Shown piece by piece: positions 46,402 through 62,147 of a stretch of 64,000 nucleotides of DNA. The notes under the pieces are model-generated. The model had not been told where the DNA came from and ran no database searches. It saw nothing but the letters and a program-made list of their open reading frames with translations. The position numbers were made by a program, and so were the translations under genes. The stretch's first letter is position 1. Every line of letters starts with the position of its first letter. Source of the DNA: Cystobasidium ongulense (lineage: Eukaryota > Basidiomycota > Cystobasidiomycetes > Cystobasidiales > Cystobasidiaceae); contig BQUP01000006.1 in the NCBI GenBank assembly GCA_022835595.1, positions 620,001 through 684,000 on the forward strand. Reading direction: 5' to 3'.

Positions 46402-49389
46402 ATGGATGCAGACCTCTTTTCACTACTGCTCGACACTACTGCACACTCGAACGCTTCACCGCCGCGAAAGGCGGGTGTCCATCGCATGCGAGCACAGGAT
46501 TACCACGACCACGACCATCATGATCCATCCGTGGACAGCCTCGACGGCGGCAGCAGCAGCAGCAGCAGCAGCAACAGAGGCCGCGAAGATGGAGTCGCAG
46601 TGACGCGAGCGAGCAGCGGACGCCGGATAGCTATCGCGTATCTGCGGAATGACCTGCGGTAATGGCTTGACCAGCTTTCTTTCGTGCTATCCTCGCTCTG
46701 AACCATGTCCCTTCATTCTCGACATACAGTATACTCGACAACGCATCGCTCTACTTTGCACATAACAACGAGAACAATCCAACACATGTCCTGCCCCTCT
46801 ACATATACGACGAACGTCAGGTCGAATGCTCTGGTCTCCCAGGCTATAAACGTAAAGGCCCTGAAGCTCGTACCAGGCTATGTCGCTTTTGGCGCTCTGG
46901 AGTCTTCAAGACGCGTAAGTGGGCTATCCTTGTTATACTATCACACTCGGAAACTCCATAGTCTCCTACTCTCTGCTGAGATGATCTCCTTCTTTCATCG
47001 AACTCTACATCTCGCCCCATCTACCTCGATCTCGCTCATCGCCGTTTCAATTCACAAACCCATTGCCACCACTCAGGCTTCCTCACCGAGGCAGTATACG
47101 ATGTGCAACATCGACTGAGAGACCGAGGAAGTGGTATGCTCGTAAGATTTGGTCTGCCAGAGGAGATCATAGTCAACCTCGTACAAGCGTTACAAGCTCG
47201 TGGCGATGAGGTTGTCGCATTTGAGATGCAGAAAGAGGTGCGTCTTCTCAATAAACCAAACATACGATACCCCTACAAGCCTCCCAACTGACTACCCTGT
47301 GTTGCGTTTTCTTTACAGATGTGCGCCGAAGAAATAGCCGTAGAGAACAAAATCAAGAGACGGTTGAAAGACCTTGGCGTGCTCAATTATCGATGCCATT
47401 ATACAAAAGAAATGATTCACAAGGATGATCTACCTTTCCCTGTCGCCAATGTGCCTGATGTTTTTACACCTTTTCGAAAAAGGGTAGAAGCATTAGGTGA
47501 TAAAATGGTACGGAAAATGTTAGAAATGCCAGATCATTTCTTACCGTTTCCAAATGAAGAAGAAGATCCGATTAGAGATGATGATAATTATGGACATCAA
47601 ATTGAGAATTGGACTTTTGAAAAAACATTGAATTGTTTGTTCCTTCCTTTGAAAGGAAGTTATGAGTTAAAATATGCTGCTCCTGGTTCTTTAAGACATA
47701 AAGCTTCTGCTTTCCCCTGGATGGGTGGTGAGACATCTGCTTTGGATAGATTAGATTATTACTTTATAGCTGGTAGACCCCCTCCGGTTTCTAGATATAA
47801 AGAGACTAGAAATATGTTATTAGGTCATGAATATTCTACTAAAATGTCACCTTTTCTAGCTATTGGCTGCATCTCCCCAAGACAAATCATAGCTGCTGTA
47901 GATTTGCATGAGGAGAAGTATGGTTCATCACAAAATACATATTGGGTAAGATTTGAGTTACTCTGGCGGGATTATTTCCTCTACGTAGCGCAAAAATTCG
48001 GGAATTATCTTTTTAAATTGGAAGGATATGAAGGTATAACGGATCCAAAAATGGCAAATAAGAAATTGAACGAGTGGAACGATTGGAATCCTGATGATCA
48101 TTTATTAAAAGCTTGGTTGAGAGGTAGAACTGGAGTCCCGTTTATCGATGCTAATATCGTTGAACTACGGGAAACGGGTTTCATGAGTAATAGAGGTAGA
48201 CAGAACGTGGCTAGTTTCTTGACAAAGGATTTATACTTTGATTGGAGGATTGGAGCGGAATTCTTCGAGAGCCAGTAAGTGAAATTTGCCTTTTCCGCTG
48301 GAACTTGCCACCCCCGCTGGACCTTAACTAAGTATATTACCGTAACCTGCCAATAGCCTCGTCGACTATGAACCCACTGCGAACTGGGGCAATTGGCAGT
48401 ATGTAGCGGGAGTTGGCAATGATCCGCGTGCTTCCAGACAATTCAATCCTATCAAGCAAGCTAGAGACTACGATCCACATGGTGACTATGTCCGGACTTG
48501 GTTAGTCCAGCTGAGCGAGATACCCGATGCCAAGATACATACTCCTTGGTTATTGACCGATACAGAATGGAACCGATACCTCGGTAAGGGCAACACTACC
48601 CAGAAATCTAGTAGCAATAGCTCCTCCAGCATGACTTCCAGAACTCGACCATCAGTCGTCAAAGACACTTCACGCCAGGTTCTATCTACCGAAGCTGTGG
48701 GTCGACTAGGATTGGCAGATGGAAAGAGATTAAAAGGCCCAAGTCAAGATAATCGATACAGTGCTCTGACTGCACAGAGCGGTAGCGAAGGCGATAGTCC
48801 ATCATCTAGCTACTTGCGTACAAATGGCAACAGTAGAAGGAGCGTCAGTGTTAGTGACAGTGGGAATGGCTCCGGCAGTGGGACCAATAGCGACCAGTAC
48901 GGTACAGGTCGGCATGGAGGTTACGCTAGTGGATCTACTGGCCCTTCTTCTTACACGTCTTCTGAAGTAGGGGGTGGCTCAGATACCACCGATCGCAAGA
49001 GCCAGTCGAAGATTACTGCACCTTCAGCTTCTTCTGCCAATGTTCGCCCTCCTTCTAATCGGTCAAGAAGCTCGGGAACAACTGTTAGCGAAAGTGAGAC
49101 GGGAAGTACGAGCTCGAGTGTCGCCGCCCCCGCCGCCGCATCCACCGATGACGCTAAACAGTTGAATGAAAGCAAAGTCGTACATCCTTCAGCTTCTTGC
49201 CTAGGTAAAGAAATGAACGAAAAAGATGATTACTTTTCCGATACTCCATACCCTCGAACACCTTTATTCGAACAAGAAAGTTGGAAACCACACTATAATC
49301 GGAAAGATCATGGGAGAAAGCGAAATGGACCGGGTGGTGGTAATTCAAGACGGTTGATTCGGGGACCTCCTCCAATTGGCAAGAAGTAG
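46402..49389 (+). CDS. Cryptochrome-DASH (photolyase family)
   Basis: The first photolyase strand reads [20 protein letters not shown], followed by [20 protein letters not shown] and a short exon with [20 protein letters not shown], typical of the DASH group. A long exon at 47319-48275 holds [59 protein letters not shown] and [20 protein letters not shown], which form the FAD and DNA site. [15 protein letters not shown] follows after one more intron. CRY-DASH proteins repair pyrimidine dimers in single-stranded DNA or act in blue-light sensing. The N-terminal extension has a Ser tract from an AGC repeat. About 230 extra C-terminal residues are Ser/Gly-rich and end [18 protein letters not shown], an RG-type tail also common in fungal CRY-DASH. 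The ATG at 46402 is the first in frame. Confidence 0.93.
46551..46573 (+). repeat. AGC/CAG microsatellite in coding sequence
   Basis: Eight near-perfect CAG units, read as AGC codons to give a seven-serine run in the N-terminal extension of the cryptochrome. Confidence 0.9.
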
Positions 49390-49854
49390 AAGTTATTCCT
49401 CTTTGAAAGGAGTCGCACGCGGTGGCAGTGATGCATACTTTAAAAGTTATATGCCACTCGTTTGCTCGCATTGGTGAAGTCAACACGGCAGAAGGGGCTG
49501 GTGGTAGCATTTATCTCGTTTTCTCTCATTTTCGTTTCCTACCGTTACTCGGCGTATTGCAACATAGTTCTCGATGGTGTCCATGTATACCGCAAGCATA
49601 GACAAAAGATATGTTACGTTACGAGAATGCTCAATGTATACAATGCAAATAGTAGTTCGTCAATGAAACCTCACGCAGTCTATCTGCACATGCGGCTTCG
49701 GCAGGCTCCGTCTATCTATTCTCGGCAGCCAGAGCCTGATCGAAGGATATATATATTTACGAAGAAGTGAGTGATCCCAGTCGATGCGAACAGGCGGCGG
49801 GAGCAGCAGCAGCTTGGCTCTGCAGCCATCCGAGTGTGCACACGATGCCTCGAC
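49390..49854. other. Intergenic region cryptochrome / ABC transporter
   Basis: About 465 bases with a short TATATATAT run at 49748-49756. No gene seen; presumed promoter of the transporter. Confidence 0.4.
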
Positions 49855-55891
<6,037 letters not shown>

Positions 55892-56010
55892 CTGTACAAA
55901 GGATTCATGCAGTATTTGCTACAAATTTAGCCACATCTGTAGTTTATCTATGTATCATTTATAAGATCAAGCCAGGACTCGCAACGGAGCATCATCGATG
56001 CTATCGACAC

Positions 56011-58715
56011 TTAATATATTCTGACTTCTTGACGTGTGCTTCGAGCGGCTGATACATGTGCTTCGCTTCCGCTGAAGTCTCGCCAGACTAGTATTTCGTA
56101 GTCGTCTCTCACATTCACTTCTTGCCCTCCCCAGCCTATGCGTGCGCCTTGGGTGTTAGGACCCGAATAGCCGGGTATACGGAGACCTTCGTGCCAAGCG
56201 CAAGCGATATGTAGTGGGGTACGACCATCGCGCTCCAAGCCAGCAGGCACAGGTACTGCGAGATGAAAGTTAGAATGAGATGTACTTTTTGGACGTATTC
56301 AATTGTAGGGGGTCTGAACTTACTTTCACCTTGAGGAAGAACACCGTTTGTACAACGCACCCAATTATGCACTTCCTCATTTTCTAGGAATGTTTCGTAC
56401 TTGTCACTTTCCGTTAATGTATACTCTTTACCATCTAAAGCGACTCTGACTGGATTTTTCAGATTAGGACATACTTTACCAGGTATGATTGCGCTTGTAC
56501 CTGTTTGATGATACAAAGCCAGAAATACTGGATGCCCATTGAGGTCTCTGGAGGTAGCTAAATGAGGTGGGTATCGAGGCGTCTGATTTCCACGCAACAG
56601 CTGTCGGTCTGTGAAGTTTGTGACTGATGATGGCGGTAATAAGGGGCTTGGTGGTTCAGGTGGGACATAGGGCGCATCCGTTGTCATTTCCTGGAATTTA
56701 TTCTCTAGATCGTTAAATCCTTTCTTAATAGATGAAAAGAAGCCACCCGATGAAGAGGAAGATGCCTGTTTCTCTTTTTCCTTTTGCAATTGCATCTTTG
56801 CCTTTTCTTTCTCTTGCTCTATTGAAGCGCTAGGTTTTTGAGCAGGTGGAGGTGGTGGATCTCTTCTCAATTGTTCATTATACCATTCTGCTGCATATCC
56901 TTCTACTATATCCTTTGCGCAAACAATGCAAGTCCAATCATCCTTCCTGATACGATTTCGCATGTTTCTTCCAGGTACACCTTGCCATTTTGCCCTTTTC
57001 AAGCCTGGTTCATCGCCTCCTACAACTACAGCAGGAGGTGACTGGTCCACTGCATATTGTACGACAGCATGGTAGAAGTCGTTCAAGGTCATATTCTTGG
57101 AGTTCTTCAACCAATGGTCAAAGGAACGAACCCGTTCTCGATCTTCTCCAAAGAGGTGGGGAAGGAAAGAGCCAATACTGTCTGGGTCACTACCTGCTCC
57201 GAATAAGTCTTTCAATCCAAATGCACTAGCAAGCAAGCCTTGTCGGGGTGGCATTTCGTACTCGTCGAGGCGTTTGAACTCTCGCGCATGGCGTTCTGGA
57301 TGAGACAGGCGTTTTTAGAATGAGGTGCTTCGTAGGAGAGAGACAACAAGGATCCACTCACGCTTGATAGGCCCACAGTACCCAAGCACATTCTGGCAGA
57401 AGCGCTCGGAACATACGGAGCACACGTCTTGTGGGTACTGCCGTCTGTCCCGCTTGGGCATTAGGTTTGGTCTTTTACAATTGAAACACATGCAATGTGC
57501 GATTGGGAACTGTTCTTCTACTGGTATTTGCCCTCCTTCGATTGAACGACGGGGTATCGGGGTATCTCCACCAGCCGAGTGACCTGTTACTAGAATCATT
57601 CTAGGATCTGGAATGGGTGTAGTACAGCGATAGCGGAATGGATTGTTTGGTTCACAAGTTGGACATGGAAAGTAGAAGCGGAGTAAGAGGTTGAGCTCGT
57701 CGACTGGATTGATCATGACTGTTGGTCGCATAGCTATCCCAAAGGGTGTAAGAGTGGGTCGAGGAGTGAAGGGGCTAGCTGTGCCAAATGCATTGGTCAT
57801 AAGACCTTGATTCAATTGTTGTTGAGCGACTGTATTCGTCTGTCCATATCCTGGCACGTCCACTTGAGTCTGTTGCCCATTCGCTTGATTCCGAGTAGCA
57901 GCTCGCCCGGATACGAGGTCAATGGTGGATCCAGGAGTATATATGCGCCTCATTTCGGCTTTCTCTTCCTCTGACCTGTCCTGGCGTGGATCCATGCGTA
58001 TGAGGACATCGCGGAGAGAGTTATGCTGGTGCGAATCTTTGGTTGCACGTGCTGGAGAGCGGCATGTAGGACACTCTGGCTCGCCTGGGTGAGCGGCTAC
58101 CCATCTTGCAAGGCAGGATCCGCAAAAGGTGTGTAGACAATCGAGTACTTTGGAGCAAGGAAGCAAGGTGAGATCAGAAAGGCGGAGGAAGCGGCTCCTC
58201 GAAGCCGACCACGCAGCATACGGGAAAGAAAGGCTGGGCTCACTTGATACGGGCTGAAAGACTGTCTCTCGACATATTGCTGTGCGAGAAGGTGGTCAGT
58301 AAGAAGATCAGACCATGGAAAGTGCTACAAGAGACTCACAGCACTCGAGCTGCTCTGCTAGGGACCTCGCAAGATCGTCCTTGATGTCCGGGTTCGTCGA
58401 CAGAGTGGCGGCCGCCAGAGCGGCAGTAGCAGTGTCGACCTGGACGCCCGTGGAAGCCTGTATAGTCTGAGCGACAGAAGCCGTCTGCTCCTGCGATGGC
58501 TGTATTACAGGCGCAGTGGACACTCCAGGCAGCGGGTCGTTGTTATCGCCCTGCGGGCTCTGCTGCTGCTGCTGTTGCCCGCGAGCTCTTGCCTGAGCCG
58601 CTGCAGCTACCTTCTCGGCGCGCTGTCGGGGAGTCAGCTGCTGGACCAGCGAGTCGTCCTCGTCGTCTTGCTCGTCCGGCGTGCTCGGCCTAGCGGGAGT
58701 ATCGCCTGAAGACAT
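56011..58715 (-). CDS. CHFR-like RING E3 ligase with C-terminal DM9/DUF3421 domain
   Basis: Five exons; the ATG at 58715 opens MSSGDTPARPSTPDEQDD. After a disordered Gln/Ala-rich stretch, two short exons complete a C3HC4 RING: CSICRETVFQPVSILDCLHT, FCGSCLARWVA, then CPTCRSPA. A Cys-rich region follows with CPTCEPNNPFRYRC, CMCFNCKRPN, CSVCSERFC, then HWLKNSKNMTLNDFYHAVVQ and DDWTCIVCAKDIVEG, the same order as the Cys-rich half of the mitotic checkpoint ligase CHFR. No FHA domain is seen upstream. The C-terminus is a DM9/DUF3421 unit: GHPVFLALYHQTGTSAIIPG, KVCPNLKNPVRVALDGKEYT, LERDGRTPLHIACAWHEGL and YEILVW. DM9 folds bind mannose in oyster and insect proteins. A Lys/Gln coil (56760-56860) joins the parts. 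Inference: a ubiquitin ligase whose substrate choice may use a glycan-type pocket. Confidence 0.83.
58561..58577. repeat. Short CTG/CAG repeat in coding sequence
   Basis: Five to six CTG units (CAG on the coding minus strand) give a Gln run in the disordered N-terminus of the RING protein. Confidence 0.8.
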
Positions 58716-59054
58716 GTCCGTTGTCTGTGTGGTGGCATGTCAAGCTGTGTATGGTGTGTGGTTGCCGTGGATAGCTGTCTGCGTCACCTCGTGCCTTCAC
58801 GGCATGCAGGTAGGATTGCATCAATCTGCAGCTTCTACAGGCATATATGTCTACATATCAAGCTTCGACGCAACCACCACTACTACTCGCTTCACTGCTT
58901 ACCTTTTTTCCACACTTGTCCATTCACAAACCATCCACATGCTCTACGAGTGGCGACATTCGATCAATTGCTATTCTCTCTTCGGCATCAAGAGCGAGCT
59001 TCCTGTTCACCTTTCCACCACAACTGCAGACCATACTGCTATTGACATCCAAAG
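58716..59054. other. Divergent intergenic region RING ligase / AKR2
   Basis: About 340 bases with the promoters of two divergent genes. No additional gene recognised. Confidence 0.4.
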
Positions 59055-60553
59055 ATGCCCTACAAACCCATCAAGTGAGTCGACGGACATGCAAGAAGTG
59101 GAAGAGCCAACTCGCTGATCATGTGCTTTGTCCGATCCCCACTCTACGATTCGCTGCATTTACTCGTCTCGCGGTGCTCCCACCTATACTCGATTTCTCT
59201 CAATTGATGACTTTCGCTTCCTTTGTCGATTCTCTTGCTTTCCTTGCTGTATCGACCTCCTCAGACTCAATGACGGGCGAAAGGTCCCAGGGATCGGCTT
59301 CGGTACGGGAAGGGTATGCTCTGCTTTTTTCTTTCGCACTGCCTTCTGATATTGTCAAGTACGCATAAATTGATGCTTTAAAGGTACTTGGAAGATACCT
59401 CAAGATGTCTGCGTCGATAATGTAGACCTTGCTATCGAGCTTGGCTTCAACCATATCGATACTGCTCAGATTTATGGTACGGCCTTTTTATCTCAAGACG
59501 ATCCTTTAAACATATCATCAGCTCACATCAAACTTGCATCTTCTGTGTGTCCCGTCGGAAAATGGGAATGCAGGAAACGAAGAGCAAGTTGGAACAGCCC
59601 TCAAAGAGGCTGGTCTGAAGAGGGACGATATTTGGGTCACGGTAGGCTTTTCATTCCCCTATTTTGTACGTTTTGTCGAGACTAAAAGAATGTTCACTAT
59701 TTCAGACCAAGTGGTCAGGCAGACCTTGGGGAAATGGCGATTCCATCGGACCCAAGGATAGCATCGCCCAGTCTCTAAGCAAGCTCAATCTAAAGGCTGT
59801 AGATTTATATCTGGTAAGTAGCTAGGCGAGCTCACCTGACATCCAGCCGCTCATGATACCACCTACGTTAAGGTACACACTCCCCGACTCGTCACCGGTC
59901 GCATCCGCGAAGGATGGAATGAGATTATCGACCTGCATAAACAAGGATATGCCCGAAGCATTGGTGTATCCAACTATACACTCGATGATATGAAGGAACT
60001 CCTCGAAGGAGGCGAAAAAGCCCCTGCTGTACTTCCGGTGGTCAACCAGATTGAGTTGCATCCCTACGTTTGGAGGGAATACAGAGCGAACGTCGAGTAC
60101 TGCCAGTCGAAGGTAGGCTTCTGACAACGCTTCAACCATATAGTCAACAGCATACCTAAGGCTAACGCAAATGTGTGTTGCCAGGGTGTCGCAATCGAGG
60201 CTTACTCGCCTCTTAAGCCGCTTACCACCTATCCAGGCGGACCAGTTGATAAACCAGTCAATGCCATTGCCAAGCGACTTGGAGTTAAGCCAGAGCAAGT
60301 TCTCCTCGCATGGATCAAAAGTAAAGGTGCTATTATCCTTACTACATCCAGTAAAAAAGAGCGCCTACAGGCATACCTCGAAGCTGGTGATGTTGAACTT
60401 ACAGAGGATGATACTAGAGCTATTGAAAATGCTGGTTTGAAAGGGCCTCCTAGTCAAATTACTTCACCTCGTTTCTGGCTTAGAATCTTGACGGGTGTAG
60501 TTGCTCAATTGGGCGCTTATGCTATGTTGAAAATGCTCGTCGAAGGAAAGTAG
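59055..60553 (+). CDS. Aldo-keto reductase with C-terminal membrane segment
   Basis: Starts MPYKPIK (ATG 59055) and is spliced to LNDGRKVPGIGFGTG, the first barrel strand. The later exons read IELGFNHIDTAQIYGNEEQV, GLKRDDIWVTTKWSG, KAVDLYLVHTPRLVTG, ARSIGVSNYTLDDMKELLEG, NQIELHPYVWREY, GVAIEAYSPLKPLTTYPGG and AIILTTSSKKERLQAYLE. The tetrad Asp, Tyr, Lys (TTKW) and His (LVHT) is intact, so it should reduce carbonyls with NADPH. The last 30 residues (FWLRILTGVVAQLGAYAMLK) form a hydrophobic segment, rare among soluble aldo-keto reductases, suggesting a tail anchor. The first splice after GFGTG is uncertain: two acceptors near 59385 and 59395 are possible, giving either GTW or a shorter loop. 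Confidence 0.9.
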
Positions 60554-60789
60554 AGGCATTTTCATGTTCATACATTATTACGTGTTTACTATGCCTCAAT
60601 TTAATATTGTAGAGAAATCAAGCTTAGTCGTCCCATATTCGGTCTGCTCGAAGGCGCAGTGTTTGTTATAGTCTTCATTTTCCACCTTTGATGCAACGCG
60701 AACTCCGATCATCGCTCTAGTCGGACTAATTGTTCCGCAAAGAGCCTCCTCACATCTTGACTTGTAGCAAACCGCTTATTTTGCGAAAC

Positions 60790-61680
60790 ATGTCGCTCCT
60801 GTCATCAGCGCTCAAAGGCAAGGGCGTCCAGACTGCCTTCTGTTCGCTATGCTCAGTGCCCGCTGCACCTTTGCGTGCGCTCTCGAACAGCGCTCGACGA
60901 GAAATCACAGACGAAGAGTTCAATTCAAACAGAAGCAGAGGAGAAGCCAGACTGCAAGCCGATGCGTTACAAAGACGAGAAACCAGAAGAGGTAGACTGG
61001 GCGAGTTGGTCGGGGTGGTAAGAGAGGTTGCAGGTCAAGGGCCGGCGGAGGGGAGCATTATCGCCCAGATACAGGGTGAGTGAGGAAGACACAGCACACG
61101 CACACTAATATGAAAGGCTGAGCATGAGTGATGCTTCTGCAGAGAACCAGCACATTAATAGACGGCAGGACCTCCCTCCAGGCAAGGTGAGTCTGCAGTC
61201 GGAACGAACAGGCCAAAAAAGTGGACCATTTGTACTGACCAATCCCTCCATCGATGCCAGCTTCTGCACCCTGGAGACCTACGCACGGAACGCATGTGGC
61301 CTGAACCTTCAATGCGACGCTCGACTGCTCTGGATGCGACGGGTCCTAATCACAAGAAGGCTCTCCAGACCGACTACTTCTTGAACATCCCTACGGCGAA
61401 CGGCAAAGGCATCAACCCATTGAACGAGTATCTCAATCCAGCACTCTTGTCGCACTTTGTCACCAACATGGGCAAGATCATGGGACGCGCACACACTCAA
61501 CTGACATGGAAGAATCAGCGCAGGCTGGGAAAAGCTGTTCGACGTGCTCGCTCGATGGGACTTATGCCTTACTTCGGAGACTGCTCTGATCCTAAGGTGA
61601 TGGAGGCAAAGTTTAGAAAGTGGGGCATGCCGAAGACTGGAAGGACATTCGATGACCGCGTTTCATCCAGGCGCGGGTGA
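60790..61680 (+). CDS. RSM18: Mitochondrial ribosomal protein bS18m
   Basis: Three exons from the ATG at 60790. The N-terminus MSLLSSALKGKGVQTAFCSL is Ser/Lys-rich, a likely mitochondrial presequence. The conserved part is in the last exon: YFLNIPTANGKGINPLNEYL, LLSHFVTNMGKIMGRAHTQL and TWKNQRRLGKAVRRARSMGL. The NQRRLxKAxRRARxMGL segment is the RNA-binding signature of bacterial S18 and its mitochondrial form. It is a small-subunit protein lying near S6 and the mRNA exit side. The tail MPKTGRTFDDRVSSRRG is basic and longer than bacterial S18. Exon 2 codes only QENQHINRRQDLPPGK. Confidence 0.9.
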
Positions 61681-62147
61681 CTGCTCTCCCACAAAATGCT
61701 GGACTGGCGTTATATACTCTCGGGGACTATGTAGTACAATTATCTGCTGGACGTTGGATTACCTATTGGCAGAGCGTGTGGTAGTATGACAGACACCGTT
61801 GTTCCAGGACTAGCTAGAGATCTGTTTCTGGTGGTATGCCGAATGACTGTCACATGAAGTTGTAGAAACGGGGATCATAGTTGGGTGCTGATGATGCTAT
61901 GCCAGCGAAGTAGATAGAGAAGGAAGAAACGTGAAATGGAACTCGCACCTGCACCTTTGCTTCGGACGATCTCCACCACACCGCCCCGCCAGCACCGCAG
62001 ACATACAAGCGACCATCGAAGCCTTGCTGCTTCAACGTCCGCTGCTGTGCTGTGCTGTGCTGTGCTGTTTGTCTTGCAGGTCCCGCTTTGCACCACCCTG
62101 CTGCTGGACGCGTGCCACAACGACCTTCACCACCTCGAGATGTCGCA
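61681..62147. other. Intergenic region bS18m / TRP-like gene with a GCTGT repeat
   Basis: About 470 bases. A pentamer GCTGT is repeated five times at 62044-62068. A three-codon upstream frame ATG TCG CAA TGA (62140-62151) overlaps the start codon of the next gene. No other gene seen. Confidence 0.6.
62044..62068 (+). repeat. GCTGT pentamer repeat, five copies
   Basis: Five perfect tandem copies of GCTGT in the presumed leader of the TRP-like gene, about 80 bases before its start codon. Confidence 0.9.

Noticed and set aside
46549-46580. AGC repeat considered as a sign of a mobile or repeat element
   Set aside because: Simple triplet expansion inside a coding extension; no flanking duplications.
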